From: Marisimplicoccus framensis_A
GTDB lineage: Bacteria; Bacteroidota; Bacteroidia; Flavobacteriales; Flavobacteriaceae
NCBI GenBank assembly: GCA_042088875.1
Contig: JBELLF010000001.1
Location: 1 to 64,000, forward strand
Reading direction: 5' to 3'
Length of the DNA stretch: 64,000 bases
Positions 27,114 to 37,246 of this stretch are shown here, in pieces; within the stretch, counting starts at the first letter, position 1, and the number at the start of each line of letters is the position of its first letter. The notes beneath the pieces were generated by a model. That model had not been told where the DNA came from. It worked only from the letters and a program-made list of their open reading frames with translations, and ran no database searches. The position numbers and the translations under genes are program-made.

Positions 27114-27758
27114 CTAAATAATTATTTTTTCAAGTATTTCTTCAAACACCTGGTCGATAGTTAGATAACTTACATCAATTACATGAGCGTCTTCAGCTTT
27201 TTTTAGTGGAGCAATATCTCTAGTAGAGTCTATATTATCTCTTTCTTTTATCTCTTTTTCAATTGATTCAATTTTTACACTTTCATCGTTTATTTCCTTA
27301 TGACGTCTTTTAGCTCTAATTTCAGGAATAGCATACAAAAAGAACTTATAATCTGCATCAGGAAATACAACAGTTCCAATATCCCTTCCATCAACAACTA
27401 TAGAATTTAACTTAGATGATTTTCTTAATAGATTATAAACAAAGTTTCTTATTTCAGGTTTTTTTGCATATTCACTAACATTTACTGATACCTTATGACC
27501 TCTTATTTTTGATGTTACATCTTCACCATTTAAAAAGATTGAAAAACTATCATTTTTAATTTTTTGAGAAATATCAATTGTACTGAAAATATCCTCTCCT
27601 AATGTTTCTTTTGGGTTTATTTGATTTCTAATTAAATAAAGGGTTATTGCCCTGTAATAAGCACCTGAATCTCTATAATTAATATTTAACTTTTTAGCAA
27701 TTTTCTTTGCTTGAGTACTTTTGCCTGTAGAGGCTTCACCATCAATTGCTATTATCAT
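27114..27758 (-). CDS. cmk: Cytidylate kinase
   Basis: 214 residues; phosphorylates CMP and dCMP. The P-loop is IAIDGEASTGKSTQAK (STGKS rather than the more common SSGKS), with RDSGAYYRAITL and VVDGRDIGTVVFPDA characteristic of Cmk. It lies five bases downstream of lon and 60 bases upstream of rpsA, the common cmk-rpsA order. Confidence 0.95.
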   Translation of the reverse strand: MIIAIDGEASTGKSTQAKKIAKKLNINYRDSGAYYRAITLYLIRNQINPKETLGEDIFSTIDISQKIKNDSFSIFLNGEDVTSKIRGHKVSVNVSEYAKKPEIRNFVYNLLRKSSKLNSIVVDGRDIGTVVFPDADYKFFLYAIPEIRAKRRHKEINDESVKIESIEKEIKERDNIDSTRDIAPLKKAEDAHVIDVSYLTIDQVFEEILEKIII

Positions 27759-27763
27759 AAAAA

Positions 27764-30217
27764 TTAATTTATATTTTTTGGATTTAAGACCTTTCTATTT
27801 GTAAGAGAGTGTGATATTACATCACTCATGTTATTAACGTATATAAAGTTTAAACCCTTAAGATATTTTTGATCTATTTCTTCAATATCCTTTTTATTAT
27901 ATGAACTTAAAATAATTTCCTTAATATTTGCTCTTTTAGCAGCCAAAATCTTTTCTTTAATTCCCCCTACAGGAAGAACCTTTCCTCTTAGAGTAATCTC
28001 ACCGGTCATAGCAATATTCTTTTTAACTCTTTTTTGAGTAAATAATGAGACAAGGGATGTAAGTATGGTTATACCTGCGCTTGGACCGTCTTTAGGAGTT
28101 GCTCCCTCAGGAACGTGAATATGTATATTATATTTTGAGTAGTCAATTTCTTTATTGATTCCAAGATCTTGGTAATTAGATTTAATATACTCTAATGCAA
28201 TAACGGCAGATTCCTTCATTATTTTTCCAAGGTTACCTGTAATTGACAGGTTTCCTTTACCCTCTGATAATGATGATTCAATGAATAAAATTTCACCACC
28301 TACAGAAGTCCATGCAAGACCTGTAACAACTCCAGCAAAATTATTATTTTCATATTTATCTCTAAAAAATTTCTGAGGTCCTAATACATCTTTTAAATAA
28401 TTTTCGTCATTGTAGTCGTTCAAATTAGAATTTGAAACAATATTTTTAGCTCTGTTTCTAATAAGCTTAGCAATTTGTTTCTCAAGATTTCTAACCCCAG
28501 ATTCTCTTGTGTAGCCACTAATAATCTCTTTGATATTTTTATTAGATATTTTAAAATCAGAAGAATTCATTCCGTGCTCAGACAACTGTTTTTTAATCAA
28601 AAACTTATTTGCAATTGAGACTTTTTCTTCAGATGTATACCCAGACACGTTAATTAGCTCCATTCTATCAAGTAAAGCAGGATGCATTGTTGATAGGTTA
28701 TTAGCTGTTGCGACAAACATTACTTTCGAAAGGTCATAACCTATTTCTAAGAAATTATCATGAAAAGAACTATTTTGTTCAGGATCAAGCAACTCTAACA
28801 AAGCAGATGAAGGATCACCCTGTGAACCACTTGAAATCTTATCAATTTCATCTAAAACAAATACAGGATTAGATGTACCTGATTTTCTTATACTTTGTAT
28901 AATTCTTCCAGGCATTGCTCCAATGTATGTCTTTCTGTGTCCTCTAATTTCAGCTTCATCTCTTAATCCACCCAGCGAAACTCTAACATACTCTCTGTTT
29001 ATTGATTTAGCTATAGATTTACCAAGTGAAGTTTTACCTACACCAGGAGGACCATATAAACATAATATTGGTGACTTCATATCTTTTCTTAATTTAAGAA
29101 CAGCTAAATACTCTATTATTCTTTTTTTTACATCCTCTAGCCCAAAATGATCATTATCTAAAATTTTTTGGGCTTTTTCCAAGTCAAAACTATCTTCAGA
29201 GTAATTTTCCCATGGCAGATCAACTAATAAGTCCAAATAGTTTCTTTGAACAGAATATTCTGCAACCTGAGAGTTCATCCTCTTTAGTTTAGATAACTCT
29301 TTTTCAAAATGATTTTTTGTTTCTTCACTCCAATTTTTATCTTTTGACTTATTTATCAATTCTTGAATATCTTCATGATATGAATTTTCCCCAAGCTCCT
29401 CTTGAATTGTTTTCATCTGCTGCTGCAAATAATATTCTCTTTGCTGCTGATCTAAATCATTCCTTACTTTTGATTGTATATCGTTTTTTAAAGCGAGTTT
29501 TTCATATTCTAGATTTAAGAATTTAAGGGATTTCATAGCTCTATTCTGGATACTTGTACTTTCAAGTAGCTCTTGTTTCTCTTTGACACTAATGTTCATA
29601 TTTGAGGAAACAAAATTGATCAAGAATGAAGAACTATGAATATTTCTAATTGCAAATGATGCATCTGATGGAATGTTAGGGTTTTCTTTTATAATTTTTA
29701 GAGCTATATCCTTTATAGCATCTATTGTTGCAGATAATTTACTATTTGATTTTTTTAATGCCTCATCAGAGACAGGATCAACAGTTGCTTGAATGTAAGG
29801 ATCAGTTTTAACAATAGACTTAATCTTGAATCTTTTTTTTCCTTGTAAAATAACAGTTGTATTTCCATCGGGCATTTTTAAAACCCTTAATATTTTTGCT
29901 ACAGTACCTACTTCAAATATATTTTCTACGCCAGGGTTTTCATCATTAATATTTCTTTGAGCTACAACTCCAATTAATTTACTAGACTTATTAGCATCTT
30001 TAATAAGTTTAATGGATTTATCCCTACCTGCATTTATTGGAATAACTACACCAGGAAAAAGTACTGTATTTGTAAGAGGAAGTATTGGTAATACATCAGG
30101 TAGACTTTCTTTTTCAAGTGCCTCTTCATCTTCATTTGTCATTAATGGAATAAAATCAGATTCCTCACTAATATCATCAAATGACATTTTGTCTATATTA
30201 TTAAAAATAATGCTCAT
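27764..30217 (-). CDS. lon: ATP-dependent protease Lon
   Basis: 817 residues, normal LonA length. It has an N-terminal substrate-binding LON domain (PDVLPILPLTNTVLFPGVVIPI), a coiled-coil middle (QQREYYLQQQMKTIQEELGE), the AAA+ domain with Walker A GPPGVGKTS and Walker B VFVLDEIDK, and the protease domain with catalytic serine in PKDGPSAG and lysine in GGIKEKILAAKRA. It degrades misfolded and regulatory proteins in the cytoplasm. The 102 bases upstream (30218-30319) hold no gene, and I could find no consensus promoter or heat-shock element there. Confidence 0.97.
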   Translation of the reverse strand: MSIIFNNIDKMSFDDISEESDFIPLMTNEDEEALEKESLPDVLPILPLTNTVLFPGVVIPINAGRDKSIKLIKDANKSSKLIGVVAQRNINDENPGVENIFEVGTVAKILRVLKMPDGNTTVILQGKKRFKIKSIVKTDPYIQATVDPVSDEALKKSNSKLSATIDAIKDIALKIIKENPNIPSDASFAIRNIHSSSFLINFVSSNMNISVKEKQELLESTSIQNRAMKSLKFLNLEYEKLALKNDIQSKVRNDLDQQQREYYLQQQMKTIQEELGENSYHEDIQELINKSKDKNWSEETKNHFEKELSKLKRMNSQVAEYSVQRNYLDLLVDLPWENYSEDSFDLEKAQKILDNDHFGLEDVKKRIIEYLAVLKLRKDMKSPILCLYGPPGVGKTSLGKSIAKSINREYVRVSLGGLRDEAEIRGHRKTYIGAMPGRIIQSIRKSGTSNPVFVLDEIDKISSGSQGDPSSALLELLDPEQNSSFHDNFLEIGYDLSKVMFVATANNLSTMHPALLDRMELINVSGYTSEEKVSIANKFLIKKQLSEHGMNSSDFKISNKNIKEIISGYTRESGVRNLEKQIAKLIRNRAKNIVSNSNLNDYNDENYLKDVLGPQKFFRDKYENNNFAGVVTGLAWTSVGGEILFIESSLSEGKGNLSITGNLGKIMKESAVIALEYIKSNYQDLGINKEIDYSKYNIHIHVPEGATPKDGPSAGITILTSLVSLFTQKRVKKNIAMTGEITLRGKVLPVGGIKEKILAAKRANIKEIILSSYNKKDIEEIDQKYLKGLNFIYVNNMSDVISHSLTNRKVLNPKNIN

Positions 30218-30319
30218 TTAAAATTATTTATGGTCATTATGTCAGAAAATCTAGATGTCAGTTCATATAATTGAATTGATGAAGTTCTTAAAATAATCAC
30301 AATTAAATATGGACAAAAG

Positions 30320-31642
30320 CTATGCCAACTTACTTTTGTCAATTCTAGGAACCCTAATCAATAATAATGCTCCAACAAAAAAGAAAAACATAAAAATTAA
30401 AACTGAGAATCTAACTGAGCCTGTTAATTGAGCAGAAAAGGCATAGAAAAGCAAACCAAAGAAAATACCTATTTTTTCAGTTACATCATAAAAACTAAAA
30501 AATGATGTTGTGTCTTTTGTTTCGGGAATAAATAGTGAAAAAGTAGCTCTTGCAACAGTTTGCGTACCTCCCATTAACAGTCCAACAAGACCTGCAATCA
30601 TATAAAATTGACTTGGAGTTTCAATATAAAAAGCATATAGACACACTAATGACCAAAGAAATATTGCAAAAATAAGTACTAAAATGTTTCCAAATTTTTG
30701 AGCCAATTTTGTAAAACTATATGCTCCACCAATTGCAACAATCTGAATAAGTAAAATGCTAATTATAAGACCAGCTGTTTGTTCATTTGTACTTGGCCAT
30801 TGAATTTCAGTTACTCCAAAGTAAGATGCAATATAAAGTACAGTTTGAAGAGAAAATGAAAAAATGAAAAATGCTAATAAGAATCTCGTAAACCTTTTAC
30901 TAGATCTAATAACTTTATAAACGCCCCTTAACTCTTTAAATCCATTCCAAATAATATTTTTTGGAATATTTATCTCCCTATTTCCTCTAGGTAAATGATA
31001 AAAAGAGTATTGACTAAAACACAACCACCACAAACCAGTTAACGCAAAAGACATCTTCATGGCATTTTTATCAGAGCTAAACCCAAAATCTTCATAGAAA
31101 TAAATCATTATAAGATTTATCAAGAGAAGTATAACACTTCCTATATACCCCATTGTAAATCCTCTAGCACTTACCATATTTGTTTGTTTGGGAAAAGTAA
31201 TATCATTCAAATATGAATTATAATAGACCAGACTACCCCAGTATCCAAGTAATGATAGTAAATATAGTATAAGACTGAACTCTATATTTTCTAATTCAAA
31301 CCAATATAGTCCGATACATGAAAAAGAGCCCATGTAAACAAAAAACTTCATAAAAATTTTTTTATTACCTATATAATCGGCTATACCACTAAGCATAGGT
31401 GATATAAATGCAATTAAAAGGAAACAAATTCCTGAAAGAAGACTAATTAAGGTGTCTTTGTTTACGTCTATACTGAATATCATAATTGAACTGACATCAG
31501 AAAAAACATATGTAGAGTAATATATTGGAAAAATTGCTGAAGAAATAACTAACGAATAAACTGAGTTTGCCCAATCATATATTGTCCATGCACCAATCAA
31601 TTTTTTACTTCCTTTGGGATGGTCGGTTTTTTTATTTAGCAT
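30320..31642 (-). CDS. MFS transporter, UMF1 / Atg22-like family
   Basis: 440 residues with about twelve hydrophobic membrane segments. The N-terminal GAWTIYDWANSVYSLVISSAIFPIYY is the hallmark of the UMF1 (Atg22-like) branch of the major facilitator superfamily, and the GGTQTVARATFSLFIPETK stretch near residue 365 supports it. Substrate unknown; fungal Atg22 exports amino acids from the vacuole, which cannot be transferred to this protein. It is divergent from msrB across 66 bases. Confidence 0.9.
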   Translation of the reverse strand: MLNKKTDHPKGSKKLIGAWTIYDWANSVYSLVISSAIFPIYYSTYVFSDVSSIMIFSIDVNKDTLISLLSGICFLLIAFISPMLSGIADYIGNKKIFMKFFVYMGSFSCIGLYWFELENIEFSLILYLLSLLGYWGSLVYYNSYLNDITFPKQTNMVSARGFTMGYIGSVILLLINLIMIYFYEDFGFSSDKNAMKMSFALTGLWWLCFSQYSFYHLPRGNREINIPKNIIWNGFKELRGVYKVIRSSKRFTRFLLAFFIFSFSLQTVLYIASYFGVTEIQWPSTNEQTAGLIISILLIQIVAIGGAYSFTKLAQKFGNILVLIFAIFLWSLVCLYAFYIETPSQFYMIAGLVGLLMGGTQTVARATFSLFIPETKDTTSFFSFYDVTEKIGIFFGLLFYAFSAQLTGSVRFSVLIFMFFFFVGALLLIRVPRIDKSKLA

Positions 31643-31687
31643 AAATTTAAATGATTGACAAAGTAAGTAAATAAATTAAAAGATATA

Positions 31688-31695
31688 TATATTTG
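31688..31695 (+). promoter_or_regulatory. -7 element upstream of msrB
   Basis: TATATTTG, an exact TAnnTTTG match, ends 13 bases before the msrB ATG. No TTG lies at the expected -33 distance; the nearest is 30 bases away. Confidence 0.35.
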
Positions 31696-31708
31696 TCAAA
31701 AAATATAG

Positions 31709-32200
31709 ATGTACTTAAAATTGCACTTATTTGGACTAGTTTTTTTTAGTTTTACACTATTAAACTGCCAAACAAAATTAGATAAAGAAGAACCTAAAAT
31801 AACCTATAAAGTGAATAAATCAGAAGAAGAGTGGAAAGAAGAATTATCTCCTGAAGAATTTGAGATATTAAGAAATGCGGGTACTGAAAGACCCCATACT
31901 GGAATATATAATATGCATTTTGAAGATGGGGTTTATGTATGCAAGGGATGCGGACAACCTTTATTTAAGAGCGGAAGTAAGTTTGTGTCTGATTGTGGTT
32001 GGCCTAGCTATGAAGGAGCAATTCCAGGAGCAATTGTCTACAAAAAAGATACAAGTTTAGGAATGATTAGAACTGAAATTTTATGTTCTAACTGTGGAGG
32101 GCATCAAGGTCATGTCTTTGATGACGGTCCAACTGCAACTGGTAAAAGATATTGTGTGAATTCTGCGAGTATAAATTTTATAAACAATAAAAAGAAATGA
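31709..32200 (+). CDS. msrB: Peptide-methionine (R)-S-oxide reductase MsrB, lipoprotein form
   Basis: 163 residues. A lipobox ends at Cys20 (LLNC), so it should be a lipoprotein repairing oxidised methionines in the periplasm or on the outer membrane. The MsrB domain is complete: zinc cysteines C78/C81 (CKGC) and C126/C129 (CSNC), the GWPSY substrate loop (Trp98), GHVFDDGP, and the catalytic Cys149 in RYCVNS. It overlaps lpdA by four bases. Confidence 0.94.
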   Translation: MYLKLHLFGLVFFSFTLLNCQTKLDKEEPKITYKVNKSEEEWKEELSPEEFEILRNAGTERPHTGIYNMHFEDGVYVCKGCGQPLFKSGSKFVSDCGWPSYEGAIPGAIVYKKDTSLGMIRTEILCSNCGGHQGHVFDDGPTATGKRYCVNSASINFINNKKK

Positions 32201-33588
32201 CTAAAAAATACGATTTAATTGTTCTAGGAAGTGGACCTGGAGGATATGTTACTGCTATTAGAGCATCTCAACTCGGGCTAAAGACTGCTATAATTGAAAA
32301 GGAAAGTTTAGGTGGAGTTTGTTTAAATTGGGGATGTATTCCAACTAAAGCTCTTTTAAAGTCTGCACAAGTATTTGAATACCTAAAAAAAGCTGATTCT
32401 TATGGAATAAAAGTTAAAGATTTTGATAAAGATTTTGACTCTGTTGTTAAAAGGTCTAGAAATGTAGCTGATGGTATGAGTAAAGGAGTAACTTTCCTCA
32501 TGAAGAAGAATAAAATTGATATTATTAATGGATTTGGTAAGGTCTTGCCAAATAAAAAAATATCAGTTGAAAATGATGGTGAAGTACAAGAATTTGAGTC
32601 TTCCAATATTATTGTAGCTACAGGAGGAAGATCAAGAGTAATTGATTCTATTCCTCAAGATGGTAAAAAAATCATTGGTTACAGAGAAGCGATGACACTA
32701 CCTAAGCAACCTAAAAAAATTATAATTGTTGGATCAGGTGCTATTGGAATTGAATTTGCATATTTCTATAATTCTATGGGTAGTAAGGTGAAAATAATTG
32801 AATATATGGACAGAGTCCTACCTGTTGAAGATAAAGATATTTCAAATCAATTAAGCAAAAATTTTAAGAAGTCAGGAATTGAAATATTAACCAGCTCTGA
32901 AGTCATTTCATCTGATACTAAGGGAAAGGGTGTAAAACTTCAAGTTAAATCTAATGGTCAAATATCTGAGCATGAAGCAGACATTGTATTATCTGCAGTT
33001 GGTGTTAAAAGTAATATAGAGGGTATTGGACTTGAAGAAGTTGGAATAGCAGTTGATAAAGATAAAATTATAGTTGATGAATTTTATCAAACAAATATTC
33101 CTGGATACTATGCAATTGGAGATGTTACATCTGGTCAAGCATTAGCACATGTTGCTTCAGCTGAGGGAATACTTTGTGTTGAAAAAATTGCTAAACATGA
33201 GGTAGAGCCAATTGATTATGATAATATTCCTGGATGTACATATTGTTTTCCTGAGGTTGCATCTGTTGGATTAACTGAAGAAAAAGCTATTGAAAAAGGA
33301 TATCAAGTTAAGGTTGGAAAATTTCCTTTTACTGCATCTGGGAAGGCACAAGCATCTGGTCATCCAGATGGATTTGTTAAGGTTATTTTTGATGAAAAGT
33401 ATGGAGAGTGGTTGGGTTGTCACATGATTGGTGCTGGAGTTACTGATATGATTGCAGAAGCTGTTTTAGGTAGAAAGCTTGAGACAACAGGTAAAGAAAT
33501 TCTTAAGTCTGTTCACCCTCACCCTACAATGAGTGAAGCATTAATGGAGGCTGTTGCAGATGCTTACGATGAGGTTATTCATCTCTAG
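32197..33588 (+). CDS. lpdA: Dihydrolipoyl dehydrogenase (E3)
   Basis: 463 residues; reoxidises dihydrolipoamide of 2-oxoacid dehydrogenases and the glycine cleavage system (gcvT is also in this window). The FAD motif is GSGPGGYVTAIRA, the redox disulphide is C42/C47 in GGVCLNWGCIPTKAL, the NAD motif is IVGSGAIGIEFA, and the C-terminal HPHPTMSEALMEA holds the active-site histidine. Its 3' end overlaps that of convergent aroQ by 14 bases. Confidence 0.97.
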   Translation: MTKKYDLIVLGSGPGGYVTAIRASQLGLKTAIIEKESLGGVCLNWGCIPTKALLKSAQVFEYLKKADSYGIKVKDFDKDFDSVVKRSRNVADGMSKGVTFLMKKNKIDIINGFGKVLPNKKISVENDGEVQEFESSNIIVATGGRSRVIDSIPQDGKKIIGYREAMTLPKQPKKIIIVGSGAIGIEFAYFYNSMGSKVKIIEYMDRVLPVEDKDISNQLSKNFKKSGIEILTSSEVISSDTKGKGVKLQVKSNGQISEHEADIVLSAVGVKSNIEGIGLEEVGIAVDKDKIIVDEFYQTNIPGYYAIGDVTSGQALAHVASAEGILCVEKIAKHEVEPIDYDNIPGCTYCFPEVASVGLTEEKAIEKGYQVKVGKFPFTASGKAQASGHPDGFVKVIFDEKYGEWLGCHMIGAGVTDMIAEAVLGRKLETTGKEILKSVHPHPTMSEALMEAVADAYDEVIHL

Positions 33589-33997
33589 GCAGAAAGCTTT
33601 CAATTGCTAATTCATAACTTTTAAGTCCAAACCCTATTATTATCCCATCAACTACTGGTGATAAATACGAGTTATGTCTATATTCTTCCCTTTTAAAAGT
33701 ATTAGATATGTGAACTTCAATGACTATTGTGTTAATTGCTTTTATTGCATCAGCTATTCCAACAGAAGTATGAGTATAAGCAGCAGCATTAATTATTATT
33801 CCATCTGAGACCATAGAATCTTGAATAAAATTTATTAATTCGCCCTCAACATTTGATTGATAATATTCAAAATTAATATTGGGATATTTTAATCTAATTG
33901 AATTAAGAAAAGTATTAAAATCTTGATCACCGTAAATATCAGTCTCTCTTGAACCAAGGAGATTCAAATTGGGACCATTAATTATTGTTAATTTCAT
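33575..33997 (-). CDS. aroQ: 3-dehydroquinate dehydratase, type II
   Basis: 140 residues, normal for the dodecameric type II enzyme of the shikimate pathway. INGPNLNLLGSRETDIYG contains the catalytic tyrosine, INAAAYTHTSVGIADAI binds substrate, and VEVHISNTFKREEYRHNSYL contains the catalytic histidine and lid arginine. It is divergent from xerD across 38 bases. Confidence 0.96.
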   Translation of the reverse strand: MKLTIINGPNLNLLGSRETDIYGDQDFNTFLNSIRLKYPNINFEYYQSNVEGELINFIQDSMVSDGIIINAAAYTHTSVGIADAIKAINTIVIEVHISNTFKREEYRHNSYLSPVVDGIIIGFGLKSYELAIESFLPRDE

Positions 33998-34035
33998 ATA
34001 TTATAAAGGTAAAACTTAAACAGTAATAAAAAAAA

Positions 34036-34938
34036 ATGAATTGGGATACTAGTATTGAAAATTTTAAGAATTACCTAAAACTTGAAAGAGGTCTAAGCTT
34101 GAATTCAATAAAAAGTTATGAATTTGATCTAGTTCAATTTAAAAATTTTTTAATTGAGAATAACATTAATCAATCACCAAAAAAATGTAGTTCATCATCA
34201 ATTAAAAGATATCTCTATAAAAATTTATCTAACAAAAAGTCTAGAAGTCAAGCCAGAAGTATTTCAGCATTAAAAAGTTTTTTTAATTACTTATTATTTG
34301 AAGGTAAAATCAATTCATCTCCTCTGAATGATATAGAAAGTCCTAAAATTGAAAATAAATTACCAGAAGTTCTATCAGAGGACGAAGTAAAAAGATTGAT
34401 TTCTTCTGTTAATCTTGATACAGAATTTGGACAAAGAAATAAAACTATTATTGAAGTTTTATATGGAACAGGGATAAGGGTTAGCGAACTCACTGATCTA
34501 AAACTGTCAAATATTTTTTTTAATGAAAATATTTTAAAAGTCTCCGGAAAAGGTAATAAAGAAAGGTTTGTTCCTTTGGGCAAAATTGCTTCAATAGAGA
34601 TTACAAAGTATTTAAATGATAGAGATAAATTAAAAATTAATTCAAAATTTTCAGATATACTTTTTTTAAATAGATATGGAAGACAGCTAACAAGATCAAT
34701 GATATTTAAGGTTATTAATGATTCATCTAAAAATGCAAAAATTGATAAAAAAATTAGCCCTCATACATTAAGACACTCATATGCAACTCATTTACTTAAA
34801 AATGGTGCTGACTTAAGAACAATTCAACTCATACTTGGGCATGAAAGTATAACTACAACTGAAATATATACTCACTTAGATACTTTTCATTTAGAAGAAG
34901 TTTTAAAAAAATACCACCCTAGAGAAAATGAAAATTAA
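34036..34938 (+). CDS. xerD: Tyrosine recombinase XerD/XerC type
   Basis: 300 residues with the N-terminal SAM-like core-binding domain (FKNYLKLERGLSLNSIKSYE) and the full catalytic set: Arg148, Lys172, His243, Arg246, His269 and nucleophile Tyr278. It should resolve chromosome dimers at dif near the terminus. Flavobacteriia commonly encode one such protein of this length beside aroQ. I saw no evidence that it belongs to an integrative element. Stop codons are shared (TTAA) with the response regulator. Confidence 0.92.
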   Translation: MNWDTSIENFKNYLKLERGLSLNSIKSYEFDLVQFKNFLIENNINQSPKKCSSSSIKRYLYKNLSNKKSRSQARSISALKSFFNYLLFEGKINSSPLNDIESPKIENKLPEVLSEDEVKRLISSVNLDTEFGQRNKTIIEVLYGTGIRVSELTDLKLSNIFFNENILKVSGKGNKERFVPLGKIASIEITKYLNDRDKLKINSKFSDILFLNRYGRQLTRSMIFKVINDSSKNAKIDKKISPHTLRHSYATHLLKNGADLRTIQLILGHESITTTEIYTHLDTFHLEEVLKKYHPRENEN

Positions 34939-35633
34939 TCTTTCATTAATCTAAATCCTTCACCATGTACATTGATAATTTTGAGTGATGAATCTTTTTC
35001 AATATATTTTCTAAGTTTTGCAATATATACGTCCATGCTTCTTGATGTGAAATAATTAGCATCTCTCCAGATCTTATTTAAAGCAATATCTCTAGGTAGC
35101 AAATCATCAAAATTTATTACTAACATCTTTAGCAACTGATTTTCTTTGGGAGATAGCTTAAAAGTATTTCCTTCTTTATGAGTTAATATTCTAAGCTTGG
35201 AGTTAAAGAAAAATTCTCCAAAATCAAATTCAAAAATATCTTTTTCCTCTGTATTTATGGATTGTTTTCTATTTAGTATTGATTTTATTTTTGCAAGTAA
35301 TATTTCAGAGTCAAAAGGTTTAGTCAAATAGTCATCTGCGCCTGTCTTATATCCTTTTAAAACATCATCTTTTAGATTTTTTGCAGTGAGAAAAATTATA
35401 GGAATAGCTTCATTAAGTTCTCTAATTTCTTTTGCCAATGTTAAACCATCTTTAAATGGCATCATTATATCTAGAATACATAAATCAAATTCTGATTTAT
35501 TAAACTTCTCAAAGCCCTCTATTCCGTTTACTGCAAGAGTCACCTCGTAATTATTAATATTTAAATAATCTTTAAGTATCCTTCCAAAGTTAGGATCATC
35601 TTCTACTAAGAGAATTTTTTTATCTGATTTCAT
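34935..35633 (-). CDS. OmpR-family response regulator
   Basis: 232 residues: receiver domain (acidic pocket EDD, phosphoacceptor Asp55 in CILDIMMP, conserved Thr in FLTAKN and Lys in DYLTKPFD), then a winged-helix domain ending in RSMDVYIAKLRKYIEKD and VHGEGFRLM. It overlaps the histidine kinase gene by 14 bases and resembles the RprY type of Bacteroidota. The regulated genes cannot be read from the sequence. Confidence 0.94.
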   Translation of the reverse strand: MKSDKKILLVEDDPNFGRILKDYLNINNYEVTLAVNGIEGFEKFNKSEFDLCILDIMMPFKDGLTLAKEIRELNEAIPIIFLTAKNLKDDVLKGYKTGADDYLTKPFDSEILLAKIKSILNRKQSINTEEKDIFEFDFGEFFFNSKLRILTHKEGNTFKLSPKENQLLKMLVINFDDLLPRDIALNKIWRDANYFTSRSMDVYIAKLRKYIEKDSSLKIINVHGEGFRLMKD

Positions 35634-37212
35634 CTTTAAATGTTTTGATGTTTATATAAAATTTAGTTCCAAAACCTTTTTTACTTTCAAGCATAATTTT
35701 ACCCTTGTGAAAATCAACAATCTTTTTCACATATGAAAGTCCTAATCCGTGTCCCTTAATATCATGTATATCACCATTTTGTTCTCTATAAAATTTTTCA
35801 AATACCATCTTTTGAGTATTCTTATCCATACCAATTCCATTGTCTTGTAGACATATCTCTATATTATCATCAATATTTCTTGTTGATACTTTAATTATTG
35901 GTTTGCTTCTTGAATATTTAATAGCATTATCTAAAATATTAATGATAATGTTTTCTAAATGATTACTGTTTCCTGATATATACGAATTATGTGCATTTAA
36001 TGCAAGATTAATAGAACCATTATTGCTTTCAACTATAAGTTTTACATGCTCAACAGCATCCTCAATAACTTCATGGATATTTGTCTTTTCCATGTCAAAT
36101 GGATTAGAACTTTTCTCCAACTGAGATATTCTTAATATGTTTTCAACTTGAGATAGCATTCTTGCATTCTCTTCCCTAATCATATCCAAATATGAGGTGA
36201 ATTTGTCATTAATATTATTTTTTGAACTTGATATTGCATCTAGTGCTAAATTAATAGTTGCAATAGGTGTTTTAAATTCATGAGAAATATTGTTAATGAA
36301 GTCACTCTTTATTTCAGATAGCTTCTTCTGTTGAATTATTTGGTACAGAGCACTTGTTGAAATAACAATTATAATTAAGGTGAGCATAAAAGATAGAGTA
36401 GCTACACCTATTATGCCTGATAAAACATATTCTTGTTTTTCAGGAAATGAAACAATAAGATCATATTTTATAGGACTAGATCTATCATATAAAAAAGGTA
36501 TAGAATATTTTGGACCTGATTGTACCTCAATATAGTTATTAGACTTGATTTTTGTAGAAAGATTATTGCTGTAGATACCAAACTCATATGGGGTGGTGAT
36601 ATTTCTATCACTAAAACCTTGACTTAGAAGGATCTGAATCTCTCTAGAAGTTGTTCTCTTATGAATTGGTAATGATGATGCATATTCTTGGAAAGCTGAT
36701 TTGTATTTTTCAAATTTAAACAAGTCAATATCTTCAACACTCTTTAATTTAGATATTGAAGCATTTAGCCTATTTTCTCTTCTGTCAAATATATTTTTGT
36801 TAACAATAGTAGTTTTAACTGCTTTATAATCCTTTAAATTGTCTTCTCCATACCTGTTTGATAAATTATTAGGGAGATTAATATTATAATCTTCTTCTAA
36901 GATACCATAAGCAAAAAAAGTTGAAAGGTTAGAAGTTTGGTCTTCATCTAAAAATAGAAAAACATCAGTAAAATTTTGTTGATCTGGTGTTCCAATAGAA
37001 TCAATTAACATTTGATAAGTATATACATAATCATTTAATTCCCTACTTTGAATTTCATCAACAACTTCTCTAAGTGTTAGATTTACAGCTAAAGAAAATT
37101 CTTCTTCCTTATTCTTCCATGATGAATATATCCAATATCCTTGCATCAGAATTATTCCTATTAAGGAAAATGACATTAGAAGAACAAGTGAAGTATATAT
37201 TTTTCTATTCAT
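35620..37212 (-). CDS. Membrane sensor histidine kinase
   Basis: 530 residues. Two membrane helices (about 8-30 and 265-290) enclose a periplasmic sensor region of about 230 residues that I cannot assign to a family. The HisKA domain has phosphoacceptor His311 in NNISHEFKTPIATIN; the HATPase domain shows DNAIKYS, DNGIGM and GHGLGLSYVKKI. It partners the overlapping response regulator. The signal is unknown. Confidence 0.94.
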   Translation of the reverse strand: MNRKIYTSLVLLMSFSLIGIILMQGYWIYSSWKNKEEEFSLAVNLTLREVVDEIQSRELNDYVYTYQMLIDSIGTPDQQNFTDVFLFLDEDQTSNLSTFFAYGILEEDYNINLPNNLSNRYGEDNLKDYKAVKTTIVNKNIFDRRENRLNASISKLKSVEDIDLFKFEKYKSAFQEYASSLPIHKRTTSREIQILLSQGFSDRNITTPYEFGIYSNNLSTKIKSNNYIEVQSGPKYSIPFLYDRSSPIKYDLIVSFPEKQEYVLSGIIGVATLSFMLTLIIIVISTSALYQIIQQKKLSEIKSDFINNISHEFKTPIATINLALDAISSSKNNINDKFTSYLDMIREENARMLSQVENILRISQLEKSSNPFDMEKTNIHEVIEDAVEHVKLIVESNNGSINLALNAHNSYISGNSNHLENIIINILDNAIKYSRSKPIIKVSTRNIDDNIEICLQDNGIGMDKNTQKMVFEKFYREQNGDIHDIKGHGLGLSYVKKIVDFHKGKIMLESKKGFGTKFYINIKTFKDEIR

Positions 37213-37246
37213 GATCTATAAAATTCTCAAAAATTAAATTTATAAG

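Noticed and set aside
30218..30319. Small RNA or heat-shock element upstream of lon
   Set aside because: No hairpin with T-tract, no CIRCE-like inverted repeat and no consensus promoter on either strand.
34036..34938. Tyrosine recombinase as sign of a mobile element
   Set aside because: Length, motif set and neighbours match the housekeeping Xer recombinase. There are no attachment-site repeats, cargo genes or tRNA target nearby.
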